The notes: generated by a model from the letters alone, not told the origin. A stretch of 8,062 nt of DNA from an uncultured Anaerosacchariphilus sp. (GCA_934373375.1 CAKROP010000079.1:1-8062); one strand, 5' to 3'. Shown: positions 1 to 6,217, numbered from the stretch's first letter. Made by a program: numbers and translations.

Positions 1-51
1 GCCACAGCTGCTGGGGAATGTCTGATTTTTTTCATACATAGGATATTTACG

Positions 52-98
52 AAAAAGCCTGTCGTATAATGTAAGCGATACATTTTACGACAGGCTTT
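52..98 (-). terminator. Rho-independent terminator of the leftward gene unit
   Basis: A long hairpin lies 43 bases past the stop of the leftward flavoenzyme gene. The arms AAAGCCTGTCGTA (54-66) and TACGACAGGCTTT (86-98) pair perfectly over 13 bp. After one T/T mismatch, AATGTA (68-73) pairs with TACATT (79-84) around a 5-base loop. Read on the minus strand, the stem is followed by an unbroken run of five T (56-52), the classic intrinsic terminator layout. Read on the plus strand it ends in TTTCC, so it may also act weakly on transcripts entering from the left. I see no gene in bases 1-51. Confidence 0.88.
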
Positions 99-140
99 CC
101 TTATTAAAGTTCTTATGAAAATGGGAAATGCTTTTGAAAA

Positions 141-2087
141 TTATGCCTCAAAGACATAAGCAGCTTCAAAGCCTTCCCGTACCGCTGTAGCGATGCGGCC
201 ACCCTTGCGGGCGTCGCCGACGATATGCACCTGCGGGCAGCAGGACTCGAAGCTTTCAGCCAGAGTGGAGCGCGGGCGAACACCCAGGGCCAGGACTACG
301 GAGTCGGCGGGCAGAACCACCGTGCTATGGTCGTCAGTCTTTTCCAGGGTTACGGTCTTTTCCTCGATGGAGAGGAGCTTGTGGCCGGTGTAGACGCCCG
401 GGTTGTGAGGCAGAATGCGGCTGAGCTCATCATTTCGGATGGCGCCAAAGATACCCGGACCCATATCCGGAGCCATCTCGATGATGGAGACGGAGAGACC
501 ACGGCTCAAAAGCATCTCAGAGGTCTCAAGCCCGGTCAGGCCGGAACCGATGACGGCCACCTGTCCGGTCGGATTCGCTTTGCCGGTCAGGACATCTTCC
601 GCGGTGCAGACATGATTCTGCTGCATGCCCGGCAGGGGCGGAATCACAGGCTCAGCGCCGCAGGCAACTACGATGCCCACCGGGTTCAGGGCGCTTACCA
701 GCTCCGGAGTAGCGGCGGTGCCGAGACGGACTTCTACGCCCAGGTGGCAGATCTGGGTCTCCATGGTTTCGGAAAGGCGGGTCAGCTTATCTTTAAAAGC
801 AGGCTTGTCGGCCACGTTCAGAGTACCGCCCAGTTTTGTCTCCTTTTCAAAGAGGACCACATGGAACTGACGCAGTGCCAGCACCCGTGCAGCCTCCATA
901 CCGGCGGGGCCGCCGCCCACGACGACAGCCGTCTTGCCTGCGCCGTCCCTGCGGATATGGGAGAAGACATCCTCTCTGGCGGTACGCGCGTTGATGGCGC
1001 AGCGAATGGGAAGTCCCTGACCCAGTACACGTTCACGGCAGTAGAGGCAGCCGATGCATTTACGAATTTCATCTGCATGCTCGGTCTTGGCCTTGTTCAT
1101 GAAATCCGGATCTGCCAGCTGGGAACGGCCCAGACCCACGAAATCACAGACGCCTTCCTCCAGAAGAGATTCTGCGAAATCCGGATCCTTGATGGTGTTC
1201 GTAGCGATAACCGGAATGTGAAGGGCTTCCTTATAAGCCTTCGCCACGTGCTTTTTCCAGCCGGACTGATAGGAGAAGGGCTCGCAGTTGGCGTCGCCGT
1301 TGCGGGCGCTTCCGTTACTGATATTGATGGCGTCGATACCGCAGCTTTCCAGATATTTGGCAATCTCGAGACCATCTTCCAGAGTCAGGAAGCCATCTAC
1401 AGGGGTCATCTCGTCGCCGCACATGCGGACAATGATCGGGAAACGGGAGCCAAGCTTGGCGCGGATGCCCGCGATGATTTCCGCGATGAAGCGGCAGCGG
1501 TTTTCGACGCTTCCGCCGTATGCGTCGGTTCTGCGGTTATAATATTTACTGAAAAACTGGGCGATCAGATAGCCGTGGGCGCCGTGAAGCTCTACAGCGT
1601 CGTAGCCTGCTTTCTGACAGCGGACGGCAGCGTCGATAAACTTCTGCTCGACACGCTTGATATCCTCCAGTGTCATTTCCTTCGGAACCGGGCGTCCGTC
1701 CGCAATGGGAACGGCGCTGGGTGCCAGGTTCTGGCGTCCGGTGAAGTTCGGGTTGGAGGTAGCGCCGCCGTGGTGAATCTGCGCCGCAATCTTACAGCCG
1801 TAGAGATGAACCGCGTCGGTCAGCTTCTCCATCTCGGAGATGTGATAGTCCCGGGCAATACGCAGGTTGTGGATGGACGGAATGCTGTCCACGTCGTCTA
1901 CACCGGTATATTCATTGATAATCATGCCGACACCGCCCTTGGCCCGCTCCTGATAGTAGCGGATCTGTCTGGGGGTAACGATGCCGTCCTTGTCGGCCAA
2001 ATCCGTGGCCATGGGCATCATGATGCCGCGGTTTTTCAGAACCAGGGTTCCGATACGTCCTTTTTCAAATAACATGTCATAGCTCAT
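141..2087 (-). CDS. FMN/4Fe-4S/FAD old-yellow-enzyme family reductase (enoate / 2,4-dienoyl-CoA reductase type)
   Basis: A 648-residue cytoplasmic flavoenzyme that should pass electrons from NAD(P)H through FAD and a 4Fe-4S cluster to FMN and reduce an activated C=C bond. Residues 1-340 form the OYE barrel: Q103 in AAQIHHGG, the HGAHGYLIAQF active-site segment at 168-178, R221 near the FMN phosphate. Cysteines C344, C347, C350 and C363 give the CX2CX2CX12C cluster pattern of trimethylamine dehydrogenase-type enzymes. GGGPAG (391-396) is the FAD Rossmann motif and GSGLTG (514-519) the NAD(P) one. Length fits the multidomain FadH/BaiCD/enoate reductase class (about 640-670). I chose the ATG at 2087 because AAAGGA sits 9 bases upstream; an in-frame ATG at 2135 adds 16 residues, has no ribosome site and precedes the conserved start. 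It lies 64 bases after the desulfurase gene with no terminator between, so they are probably cotranscribed. The substrate (enoate, enoyl-CoA, bile-acid or hydroaromatic) cannot be read from sequence. Confidence 0.9.
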   Translation of the reverse strand: MSYDMLFEKGRIGTLVLKNRGIMMPMATDLADKDGIVTPRQIRYYQERAKGGVGMIINEYTGVDDVDSIPSIHNLRIARDYHISEMEKLTDAVHLYGCKIAAQIHHGGATSNPNFTGRQNLAPSAVPIADGRPVPKEMTLEDIKRVEQKFIDAAVRCQKAGYDAVELHGAHGYLIAQFFSKYYNRRTDAYGGSVENRCRFIAEIIAGIRAKLGSRFPIIVRMCGDEMTPVDGFLTLEDGLEIAKYLESCGIDAINISNGSARNGDANCEPFSYQSGWKKHVAKAYKEALHIPVIATNTIKDPDFAESLLEEGVCDFVGLGRSQLADPDFMNKAKTEHADEIRKCIGCLYCRERVLGQGLPIRCAINARTAREDVFSHIRRDGAGKTAVVVGGGPAGMEAARVLALRQFHVVLFEKETKLGGTLNVADKPAFKDKLTRLSETMETQICHLGVEVRLGTAATPELVSALNPVGIVVACGAEPVIPPLPGMQQNHVCTAEDVLTGKANPTGQVAVIGSGLTGLETSEMLLSRGLSVSIIEMAPDMGPGIFGAIRNDELSRILPHNPGVYTGHKLLSIEEKTVTLEKTDDHSTVVLPADSVVLALGVRPRSTLAESFESCCPQVHIVGDARKGGRIATAVREGFEAAYVFEA

Positions 2088-2151
2088 AGTGTATGTTCCT
2101 TTCTTTTCTTTGATCTGCGCATGTATCTTGCGCATATAGGTATCTGATAAA

Positions 2152-3336
2152 TCAGCAATTGCCCCGAAGAACGCTGGAAGAAATTCCCTTTAGCATGTCC
2201 CGGTCAATACTCTTTAAGCCCTTCACCAGCGTGTCCAACTCATCCTTCGTGGTGAATGCGCTTATGCTTACCCGGACGGTGCCGTCGAATTCCTGATTCT
2301 TCAGGTGTTTATGAATTCGCGCAGCACAGTGGTGGCCGGCCCGGACTGCGATATCCCATTCTTTGTCGAGAATTGCGCCTACTTCATTGGCTCGGAATCC
2401 ATCGAGATTCAGGGAGATAACGCCTGCCTGAAGACTGGGATCCGGTGCACAGTAGAGGTGCAGGCCGGGAATCTCCCGAAGCTGTGGAATCAGATATTCC
2501 ATCAGCTCATCCTCGATTTTTTTCGGCTTTGCAGTCTTCAGCCACTGGAGAGAAGCCTGCAGACCTGCGATGGCGGGAGTGTCCATGCTGCCGCACTCCA
2601 TTTTCTCGGGCATATAGCGGGGCATGTCTTCGCTTAAGGATTTCATGCCGTTGCCGCCGGCCAGAAGCTCTTCCAGATCGATCCCGTTCTTTAACAGAAA
2701 GCCACCGATGCCAAAGGGCGCATAAAGCGTCTTGTGTCCGGCGAAGGTGATGGCGTCCGCCCGGAGGTAAGAGAAGCGCAGCTTTAGAAGTCCCATGGCC
2801 TGAGCTGCGTCCAGCAGAGTGAAAGCGCCATATTCTTTAGCCATCAGAAAGATTTCCCGGGCCGGCAGAATGTAACCGGTCACATTGCTGACAGCAGAGA
2901 CGCTGACAAAATCCGGTGGGGTCTGCCGGAACATTTCTTTCGTGGCCTCCAGGTCAATGGAAAGATCTGCGGCGAGGGGCAGCTCCAGAACCCGGATGCC
3001 GATGTGCTTTTTCAGAAGCTTTAAGGGGCGGAGTACCGCGTTGTGTTCGTAAGGGGATACGTAGGCCACCGATTCCGGCGTCCATTTCTGTCCCTGAATA
3101 AGCTGGTTCAGGGCAATGGTGACAGAAGGGGTCAGGATAACCTGGGCCTGTGCTCTGGCATCGCAGAGACTGATCAGCTGCTCACGGACCTCCCGGATCA
3201 TGGCGGTGGCGTCCCGGGCAGCCTGATACGCGCCCCGGCCCGCGTTGACAGCCGCCGTCCGGTTAAAATGGTCTACGGCGTCCCAGACACATTCCGGTTT
3301 CGGAAAGGTGGTGGCGCCATTGTCAAGGTAAATCAT
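2152..3336 (-). CDS. Cysteine desulfurase family protein (aminotransferase class V fold, PLP enzyme)
   Basis: A 394-residue PLP enzyme of the SufS/NifS-like class, expected to take sulfur from cysteine as an enzyme-bound persulfide and release alanine, feeding Fe-S, thiolation or selenium pathways. The N-terminus IYLDNGATTFPKP is typical of the family. H98 (EHNA) should stack on PLP, D176 and Q179 (LLDAAQA) contact it, and K202 in AGHKTLYAPFGIGG is the Schiff-base lysine. C337 in RAGHHCA matches the catalytic cysteine of SufS. Length matches the short clostridial 'cysteine desulfurase family' group rather than IscS. The chain ends in a cysteine (RGNC, C394), which is odd but of unknown meaning. 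A GGAG site at 3347-3350 supports the start. It precedes the Fe-S flavoenzyme gene, so local supply of sulfur for that enzyme's cluster is possible but only an inference; no SufU or IscU scaffold is seen in the window. Confidence 0.88.
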   Translation of the reverse strand: MIYLDNGATTFPKPECVWDAVDHFNRTAAVNAGRGAYQAARDATAMIREVREQLISLCDARAQAQVILTPSVTIALNQLIQGQKWTPESVAYVSPYEHNAVLRPLKLLKKHIGIRVLELPLAADLSIDLEATKEMFRQTPPDFVSVSAVSNVTGYILPAREIFLMAKEYGAFTLLDAAQAMGLLKLRFSYLRADAITFAGHKTLYAPFGIGGFLLKNGIDLEELLAGGNGMKSLSEDMPRYMPEKMECGSMDTPAIAGLQASLQWLKTAKPKKIEDELMEYLIPQLREIPGLHLYCAPDPSLQAGVISLNLDGFRANEVGAILDKEWDIAVRAGHHCAARIHKHLKNQEFDGTVRVSISAFTTKDELDTLVKGLKSIDRDMLKGISSSVLRGNC

Positions 3337-3365
3337 AACGGTTCATCTCCAGATTTGAAAATAAT

Positions 3366-3379
3366 TACACTTTTGTGTA
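3366..3379. promoter_or_regulatory. Short dyad upstream of the desulfurase gene
   Basis: TACAC (3366-3370) and GTGTA (3375-3379) form a 5-bp inverted repeat around TTTT, 30 bases upstream of the desulfurase start codon. The nine bases TACACTTTT (3366-3374) recur exactly at 4397-4405 inside the dyad upstream of aroE. That hints at a common regulator for the leftward genes, but AT-rich spacers make chance matches easy. I could not identify a convincing -35/-10 pair here. Confidence 0.25.
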
Positions 3380-3401
3380 TTAACGTAATAATGCTCTCTC
3401 G

Positions 3402-3445
3402 GTAGAAAGAAAGCTGCGGATCTGCCGTCGGCAAAACTGCAGCTT
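3402..3445 (-). terminator. Weak terminator-like hairpin after aroE
   Basis: Arms AAGCTGC (3411-3417) and GCAGCTT (3439-3445) pair over 7 bp, and an inner GCC/GGC (3424-3426 with 3430-3432) may extend the fold. On the minus strand the stem is followed by TTTCTTTCT, a broken T-tract. It lies 38 bases past the aroE stop and before the desulfurase gene, so it may partly separate the two transcripts. The internal mismatches and interrupted T-run make it weaker than the hairpin at 52-98. Confidence 0.45.
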
Positions 3446-3482
3446 GGTTTATTATAGCACGAAATCTTCTGAAACGGAAGTC

Positions 3483-4358
3483 CTAACGGAAATACAAGTC
3501 CCGGATATATTCCACCGGCATCGCCTGTCCGGTCCAGCGCTCGAAGGCCTTAGCGCCCTGATGGAGCAGCATGTACATACCATTGAAGGTGTGGCAGCCT
3601 GCTTCCCGGGCTGTACGCAGAAAAAGGGTTTCCCGGGGATTGTAGATGACGTCCCCCACTACCAGACCCGGATGGAAGAAGGACGGATCGGAAATCAGCG
3701 AAGCGTCCGTGCGGGGAGCCATGCCCACGGAAGAGGCGTTGATGAGGATGTGGGCCTTGTCCAGACTTTTTTTCAGAGATACTTCATCAGCCAAATCAAA
3801 AAGCCGGATGCGGCAGTCGCATTTTCCATGAATGCGTTCTATTTCTTCAGCAATGAGCTTGGTGGATGCGGAGGTGCTCCGGGCGAAGACGTCGATGAAG
3901 GCAGTGCCGTCCAGGGCCGCCTGGGCCAGAATGGCTGCCGCCGCTCCGCCGCTGCCGAGCAGAACCGCGTGCTTTCCCTCACAGGAGAAGCCTGCGTCCC
4001 GCATGGACTGCAGAAAGCCATAGCCGTCCGTATTATCGCCGAAAAGCTCACCGTCCCGGTTTACCACCGTATTGACCGCGCCGCTTAAGAGAGCAGAGTC
4101 GGAGAGGGTATCCACCCGCTCGTACATAAGCCGCTTCAGGGGCATGGTACAGTTCCAGCCGGCGGCCCCCAGGGTGATAAGTCCGTCCACGGCCCGTTCG
4201 AAATGCGTTTCATCCACGGAAAAAGCCAGATAAGCGTAGTCTAGGCCCAATTTTTGGAAAGAAGTGTTGTGCATGGCCGGAGAAATGCTGTGGGAAACGG
4301 GATTTCCCAGCAGACCGGTAAGCTTTGTAGTGCCAGTTATCTCAAATTTTTTGTCCAT
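3483..4358 (-). CDS. aroE: Shikimate dehydrogenase family protein (AroE-like)
   Basis: A 291-residue cytoplasmic NAD(P)-dependent dehydrogenase. The expected reaction is reversible reduction of 3-dehydroshikimate to shikimate, the fourth step of aromatic amino-acid synthesis. Key residues by alignment from memory with E. coli AroE: S24 and S26 (SHSISP) for the substrate carboxylate, T71 and K75 in NCTMPLK (K75 catalytic), N96 in GAVNT, D111 in DNTDGYGF (catalytic partner), and Q267 near the C-terminus. GSGGAA (135-140) is the nucleotide loop and R160 in FARST sits where NADP-binding arginines usually lie. Length is slightly above the usual 270-285. The start is backed by AAAGGTG (4364-4370). 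It stands alone, not among other aro genes, and shares a strand with an OYE-family reductase, so a quinate/shikimate catabolic paralog of the YdiB type is a real alternative. The fold and reaction class are firm; biosynthetic versus catabolic role is open. Confidence 0.88.
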   Translation of the reverse strand: MDKKFEITGTTKLTGLLGNPVSHSISPAMHNTSFQKLGLDYAYLAFSVDETHFERAVDGLITLGAAGWNCTMPLKRLMYERVDTLSDSALLSGAVNTVVNRDGELFGDNTDGYGFLQSMRDAGFSCEGKHAVLLGSGGAAAAILAQAALDGTAFIDVFARSTSASTKLIAEEIERIHGKCDCRIRLFDLADEVSLKKSLDKAHILINASSVGMAPRTDASLISDPSFFHPGLVVGDVIYNPRETLFLRTAREAGCHTFNGMYMLLHQGAKAFERWTGQAMPVEYIRDLYFR

Positions 4359-4394
4359 TTTTACACCTTTTGCTTGAAGTTATCGGGGTTATCG

Positions 4395-4417
4395 TGTACA
4401 CTTTTACTAAGGGTACA
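4395..4417. promoter_or_regulatory. 23-base dyad, candidate operator on the aroE side
   Basis: TGTACACTT (4395-4403) and AAGGGTACA (4409-4417) are inverted repeats matching at 8 of 9 positions around the 5-base centre TTACT. The site begins 37 bases upstream of the aroE start codon and covers the weak -10 element proposed for aroE. A 9-5-9 dyad over a promoter is what a dimeric repressor would use. I do not recognise the regulator; no transcription-factor gene lies in the window. Confidence 0.45.
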
Positions 4418-4438
4418 AAAAAAACAGGGAAAAGTCAA
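4410..4438 (-). promoter_or_regulatory. Possible aroE promoter
   Basis: On the minus strand TTGACT (4433-4438) is followed after 17 bases by TACCCT (4410-4415). The -35 matches consensus at 5 of 6 positions and the -10 at only 3 of 6, so it would be weak or activator-dependent. A run of eight A on the plus strand (eight T on the template of this promoter's coding strand) lies in the spacer. It overlaps the 23-base dyad. Start of transcription would fall roughly 45 bases ahead of the aroE start codon. Confidence 0.3.
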
Positions 4439-4508
4439 TTGCAATTTGACAGGGCTGGAATGTATGCAAAGAAATACAATTTAAAGCCTTTATTCGGCCA
4501 AATTCGAC

Positions 4509-4537
4509 TTGATAAAATCCCCCTGTCAGGGTATAAT
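4509..4537 (+). promoter_or_regulatory. Sigma-A type promoter of the nickel/CO dehydrogenase operon
   Basis: TTGATA (4509-4514) and TATAAT (4532-4537) are separated by exactly 17 bases, one mismatch from the ideal housekeeping promoter. Transcription would begin near 4544, giving a leader of about 55 bases before the His-rich gene. The spacer holds the palindrome CCCTG-T-CAGGG (4521-4531), which touches the -10 element, so binding there should affect polymerase. A second TTGACA at 4446-4451 lacks a -10 at proper distance. Confidence 0.72.
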
Positions 4538-4555
4538 TGTACTAAGATTGTCAGG
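4521..4555 (+). promoter_or_regulatory. Candidate operator: palindrome and TGTCAGG repeats around the promoter
   Basis: CCCTGTCAGGG (4521-4531) is a perfect 5-1-5 palindrome inside the promoter spacer. TGTCAGG appears there (4524-4530) and again at 4549-4555, just past the expected transcription start. The inverse form TGACAGGG lies upstream at 4447-4454. Three related elements flank and fill one promoter, which suggests a regulator binding site. The TGTCA core recalls CooA/CRP-family half-sites, but the required TGTCA-N6-TGACA arrangement is absent, so the regulator is not identified. Confidence 0.4.
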
Positions 4556-4599
4556 AAATTAACACAATTTAAAAGATAGAGTAAAAGGAGGAGACAACC

Positions 4600-4917
4600 A
4601 TGCATATGGTAGACGGAGAACACGGACATTGCCACGGACATGAGCATGACCATGAGCACTGTCATGAGCATACACACGATCACAGCCACGAGGGCTGCGG
4701 ATGTGGCTGCGGCGATCACAAGCCGGGAAGCGAGCAGGAAGCGCTGCTTTCCTATATGCTGGATCACAACAAGCACCATGCTGCGGAGCTGGCTGAGGTG
4801 GCGAAGAAGTTCCGTGAGACAGGAAAGGAAGATGTGGCGGTACAGATTGAGAAAGCCATCGAGAATTTCGATAAGGGCAATCTGTATCTGAGCCTGGCGC
4901 TTTCCTTAGTGCAGTAA
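4600..4917 (+). CDS. Small His/Cys-rich metal-binding protein, head of the CO dehydrogenase operon
   Basis: A 105-residue soluble protein with two parts. Residues 1-40 carry 14 histidines, mostly alternating (HxHxH), and five cysteines: C11, C21 and a CGCGC patch at 33-37. This is plainly a metal-binding stretch, like the His-rich tails of nickel chaperones (HypB, UreE, SlyD). Residues 45-105 look like two or three amphipathic helices (QEALLSYMLDHNKHHAAEL, then GKEDVAVQIEKAIENFDKG), a conserved-looking module of the kind I associate with uncharacterised proteins beside clostridial CO dehydrogenase genes. No signal peptide or membrane segment is seen. AAGGAGGA (4585-4592) sits 7 bases before the ATG. 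It is first in the operon and 25 bases before cooT, so a role as nickel store, buffer or carrier for CO dehydrogenase is the best inference. Zinc or cobalt binding cannot be excluded, and the biochemical role is unproven. Confidence 0.85.
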   Translation: MHMVDGEHGHCHGHEHDHEHCHEHTHDHSHEGCGCGCGDHKPGSEQEALLSYMLDHNKHHAAELAEVAKKFRETGKEDVAVQIEKAIENFDKGNLYLSLALSLVQ

Positions 4918-4942
4918 CGACAGTTTACAAGGAGGCATCATT

Positions 4943-5137
4943 ATGTGTTTGGCAACTGTATATAAGACGATGAAAGACACGGAAGAGGTCGTGCTGAAGA
5001 ATGTCAGCAAGATTTACGTGGAAGGCGATTCGGTGCGTCTGATTGATATCATGGGCGCCGAGGTGGTTGTAGAAGGAGCGATTTCCTTCGTAGATCTGAC
5101 TGGCTCCGTAGTGAAGTTAAACTGCCCGTCTGTATAA
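4943..5137 (+). CDS. cooT: CooT family nickel-binding protein
   Basis: A 64-residue protein matching the CooT family in size and layout: MCLATVY at the N-terminus, then a small beta-rich body (VSKIYVEGDSVRLIDIMGAEVV) ending KLNCPSV. In Rhodospirillum rubrum, CooT is a small homodimer that binds Ni(II) using Cys2 and supports CO dehydrogenase activation. Cys2 is kept here, and C61 is a further cysteine. AAGGAGG (4929-4935) precedes the ATG by 7 bases. It lies 25 bases after the His-rich gene and upstream of metF and cooC. The stop codon is in the loop of a GC-rich hairpin (5124-5145). Family assignment is good; the exact step (delivery, storage or sensing of nickel) is not settled by the sequence. 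Confidence 0.85.
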   Translation: MCLATVYKTMKDTEEVVLKNVSKIYVEGDSVRLIDIMGAEVVVEGAISFVDLTGSVVKLNCPSV

Positions 5138-5145
5138 AGACGGGC
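5124..5145 (+). terminator. Hairpin over the cooT stop codon, possible attenuator
   Basis: GCCCGTCT (5124-5131) and AGACGGGC (5138-5145) form a perfect 8-bp stem with loop GTATAA, which contains the TAA stop of cooT. What follows is TATTGTCC rather than a T-run, so full termination is unlikely. Partial attenuation, a 3'-end stabiliser after processing, or translation-coupled control are options. Confidence 0.4.
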
Positions 5146-5151
5146 TATTGT

Positions 5152-5231
5152 CCGCTTATGAAAAGCGGGGGCACGCTGTACGGAGGCAGCCGTACGTGCG
5201 GGTCTGAATGGGATATCAATATTGTTGATAT
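5152..5231 (+). other. Consecutive hairpins in the cooT-metF spacer (possible structured RNA)
   Basis: Three more inverted repeats follow the cooT-stop hairpin. CCGCTT (5152-5157) pairs with AAGCGG (5163-5168). GCACG plus TACGG (5171-5175, 5179-5183, with a CTG bulge) pairs with CCGTA plus CGTGC (5190-5199). ATATCAA (5213-5219) pairs with TTGATAT (5225-5231). With the first hairpin, nearly the whole spacer is self-complementary, and the last stem ends 11 bases before the metF ribosome site at 5243. It does not match a riboswitch class I can recall with confidence. RNA processing or metF-specific control is inference. Confidence 0.45.
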
Positions 5232-5256
5232 ATAGAAAAAATGGAGGTTGGTTGAA

Positions 5257-6192
5257 ATGACAAAGTTAACAGACATCATGAACGAGCGCATGGCGCTGTC
5301 TTTCGAGGTTTTCCCGCCGAAGACTGAGAAGGGTATGGAGAATCTTCCGGGCACAATCGAGCATCTGTGCAAGTATCAGCCGGATTACATTTCCTGTACA
5401 TACGGCGCAGGCGGCGGAAATGTAGGAGCAAACCGCGAGGTATGTCAGATGATTAAGAACGCTGGCACCACACCGGTTACCCACTTTACCGTAATCAAGA
5501 ACACCAAGGAAGGCATGAAGGATCAGCTGCAGCAGTACCTGAACGAGGGCGTAGATCACGTTCTGGCTCTTCGTGGAGATATTCCGCTGGGCGAGACCAC
5601 TACCTGTGGTGATTTCCAGTATGCTACAGATCTTGTAAAGTTCATTCGCGACGAGTTCGGCGATAAGTTTGAGATCGCTGTTGCAGGTTCCCCGGAGGGA
5701 CACATCGCATGCAGAAGCCTGGAGTCCGATATCGCGGTTCTGAAGCAGAAGCAGGATAACGGCGCTGACTACATCATGACTCAGCTTTGCTGGGATATGG
5801 AGCAGTTCAAGTACTGGCTGGATGCTATCTACTCCGCTGGTGTTACCATGCCGGTAGACGTAGGAGTTATGCCGATTCTGGATCAGGCAGCTACCATCAA
5901 TATGGCACTGTCCCGCAACGGCTGCGTGATGGATCACGAGCTCTGCAAGATTATTTCCCAGAACTGGCTGTTCCCGAATCCGTTCGCAGCTAAGGACGCT
6001 GAGGGCAAGCCGTTCGATATGTTCTATGATGACAAGATTAAGAGATTCCGCGAGGCAGGAATCGAGTATACCATCAAGCAGATCGATACTTATCGTTCTC
6101 TGGGTGTAAACGGTATCCATCTGTACGCTCTGAACAAGTGGAAAGATGTATCCGAGATCATCGACCGCGCAGGTCTGAAGACCTTAATCTAG
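5257..6192 (+). CDS. metF: 5,10-methylene-tetrahydrofolate reductase
   Basis: A 311-residue cytoplasmic FAD enzyme of the MetF TIM-barrel family, reducing methylene-THF to methyl-THF. In acetogens this is the last methyl-branch step before transfer to the corrinoid protein; elsewhere it feeds methionine synthesis. E17 in SFEVFPPK is the catalytic glutamate, THFTVI at 75-80 and ALRGD at 104-108 (D108) line the flavin/folate site, AGSPEGH spans 143-149, and Q176 in MTQLCWD is a folate contact. Length is close to E. coli MetF (296), with no extra domain. The start is the ATG at 5257, 9 bases after GGAGG (5243-5247); an in-frame TTG at 5248 is too close to that site. The neighbours cooT and cooC point to the acetogenic role. 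No MetV partner gene lies in the visible cluster. Codons are strongly biased, consistent with high expression. Confidence 0.95.
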   Translation: MTKLTDIMNERMALSFEVFPPKTEKGMENLPGTIEHLCKYQPDYISCTYGAGGGNVGANREVCQMIKNAGTTPVTHFTVIKNTKEGMKDQLQQYLNEGVDHVLALRGDIPLGETTTCGDFQYATDLVKFIRDEFGDKFEIAVAGSPEGHIACRSLESDIAVLKQKQDNGADYIMTQLCWDMEQFKYWLDAIYSAGVTMPVDVGVMPILDQAATINMALSRNGCVMDHELCKIISQNWLFPNPFAAKDAEGKPFDMFYDDKIKRFREAGIEYTIKQIDTYRSLGVNGIHLYALNKWKDVSEIIDRAGLKTLI

Positions 6193-6217
6193 TTACTTAA
6201 AATTGATTATTAAAATT

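Noticed and set aside
225..2072. 615-codon open frame on the plus strand, opposite the flavoenzyme gene
   Set aside because: It is antisense to a gene with clear FMN, 4Fe-4S and FAD motifs. The translation shows no recognisable domain; codon bias in the real gene leaves few antisense stops.
2088..2135. Upstream in-frame ATG extending the flavoenzyme by 16 residues
   Set aside because: There is no ribosome site at 2135, while the ATG at 2087 has AAAGGA at good distance and begins the conserved OYE N-terminus.
3444..4088. 214-codon plus-strand frame opposite aroE
   Set aside because: No recognisable motif and no convincing ribosome site; the minus strand carries the full set of AroE active-site residues.
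4446..4480. TTGACA with TACAAT as an alternative promoter of the operon
   Set aside because: The spacing is 23 bases, too long for a sigma-A promoter, whereas TTGATA-17-TATAAT downstream is well spaced.
5171..5205. Resemblance of the bulged hairpin to group II intron domain V (GTACG-rich stem)
   Set aside because: The bulge is on the wrong arm, the AGC catalytic triad pairing is absent, and no reverse transcriptase or other intron domains are nearby.
5158..5235. 25-codon open frame starting ATG AAA AGC between cooT and metF
   Set aside because: No Shine-Dalgarno sequence before it, and it lies entirely within the hairpin cluster; better explained as structured spacer.
5200..5256. GAATGGGAT string before metF, reminiscent of a tetrahydrofolate riboswitch core
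   Set aside because: Only a short string matches from memory; the downstream conserved half is absent and is replaced by an AT hairpin. A covariance-model search would settle it.
5266..6120. 284-codon minus-strand frame opposite metF
   Set aside because: Shadow of metF, which has its ribosome site and catalytic residues in place.
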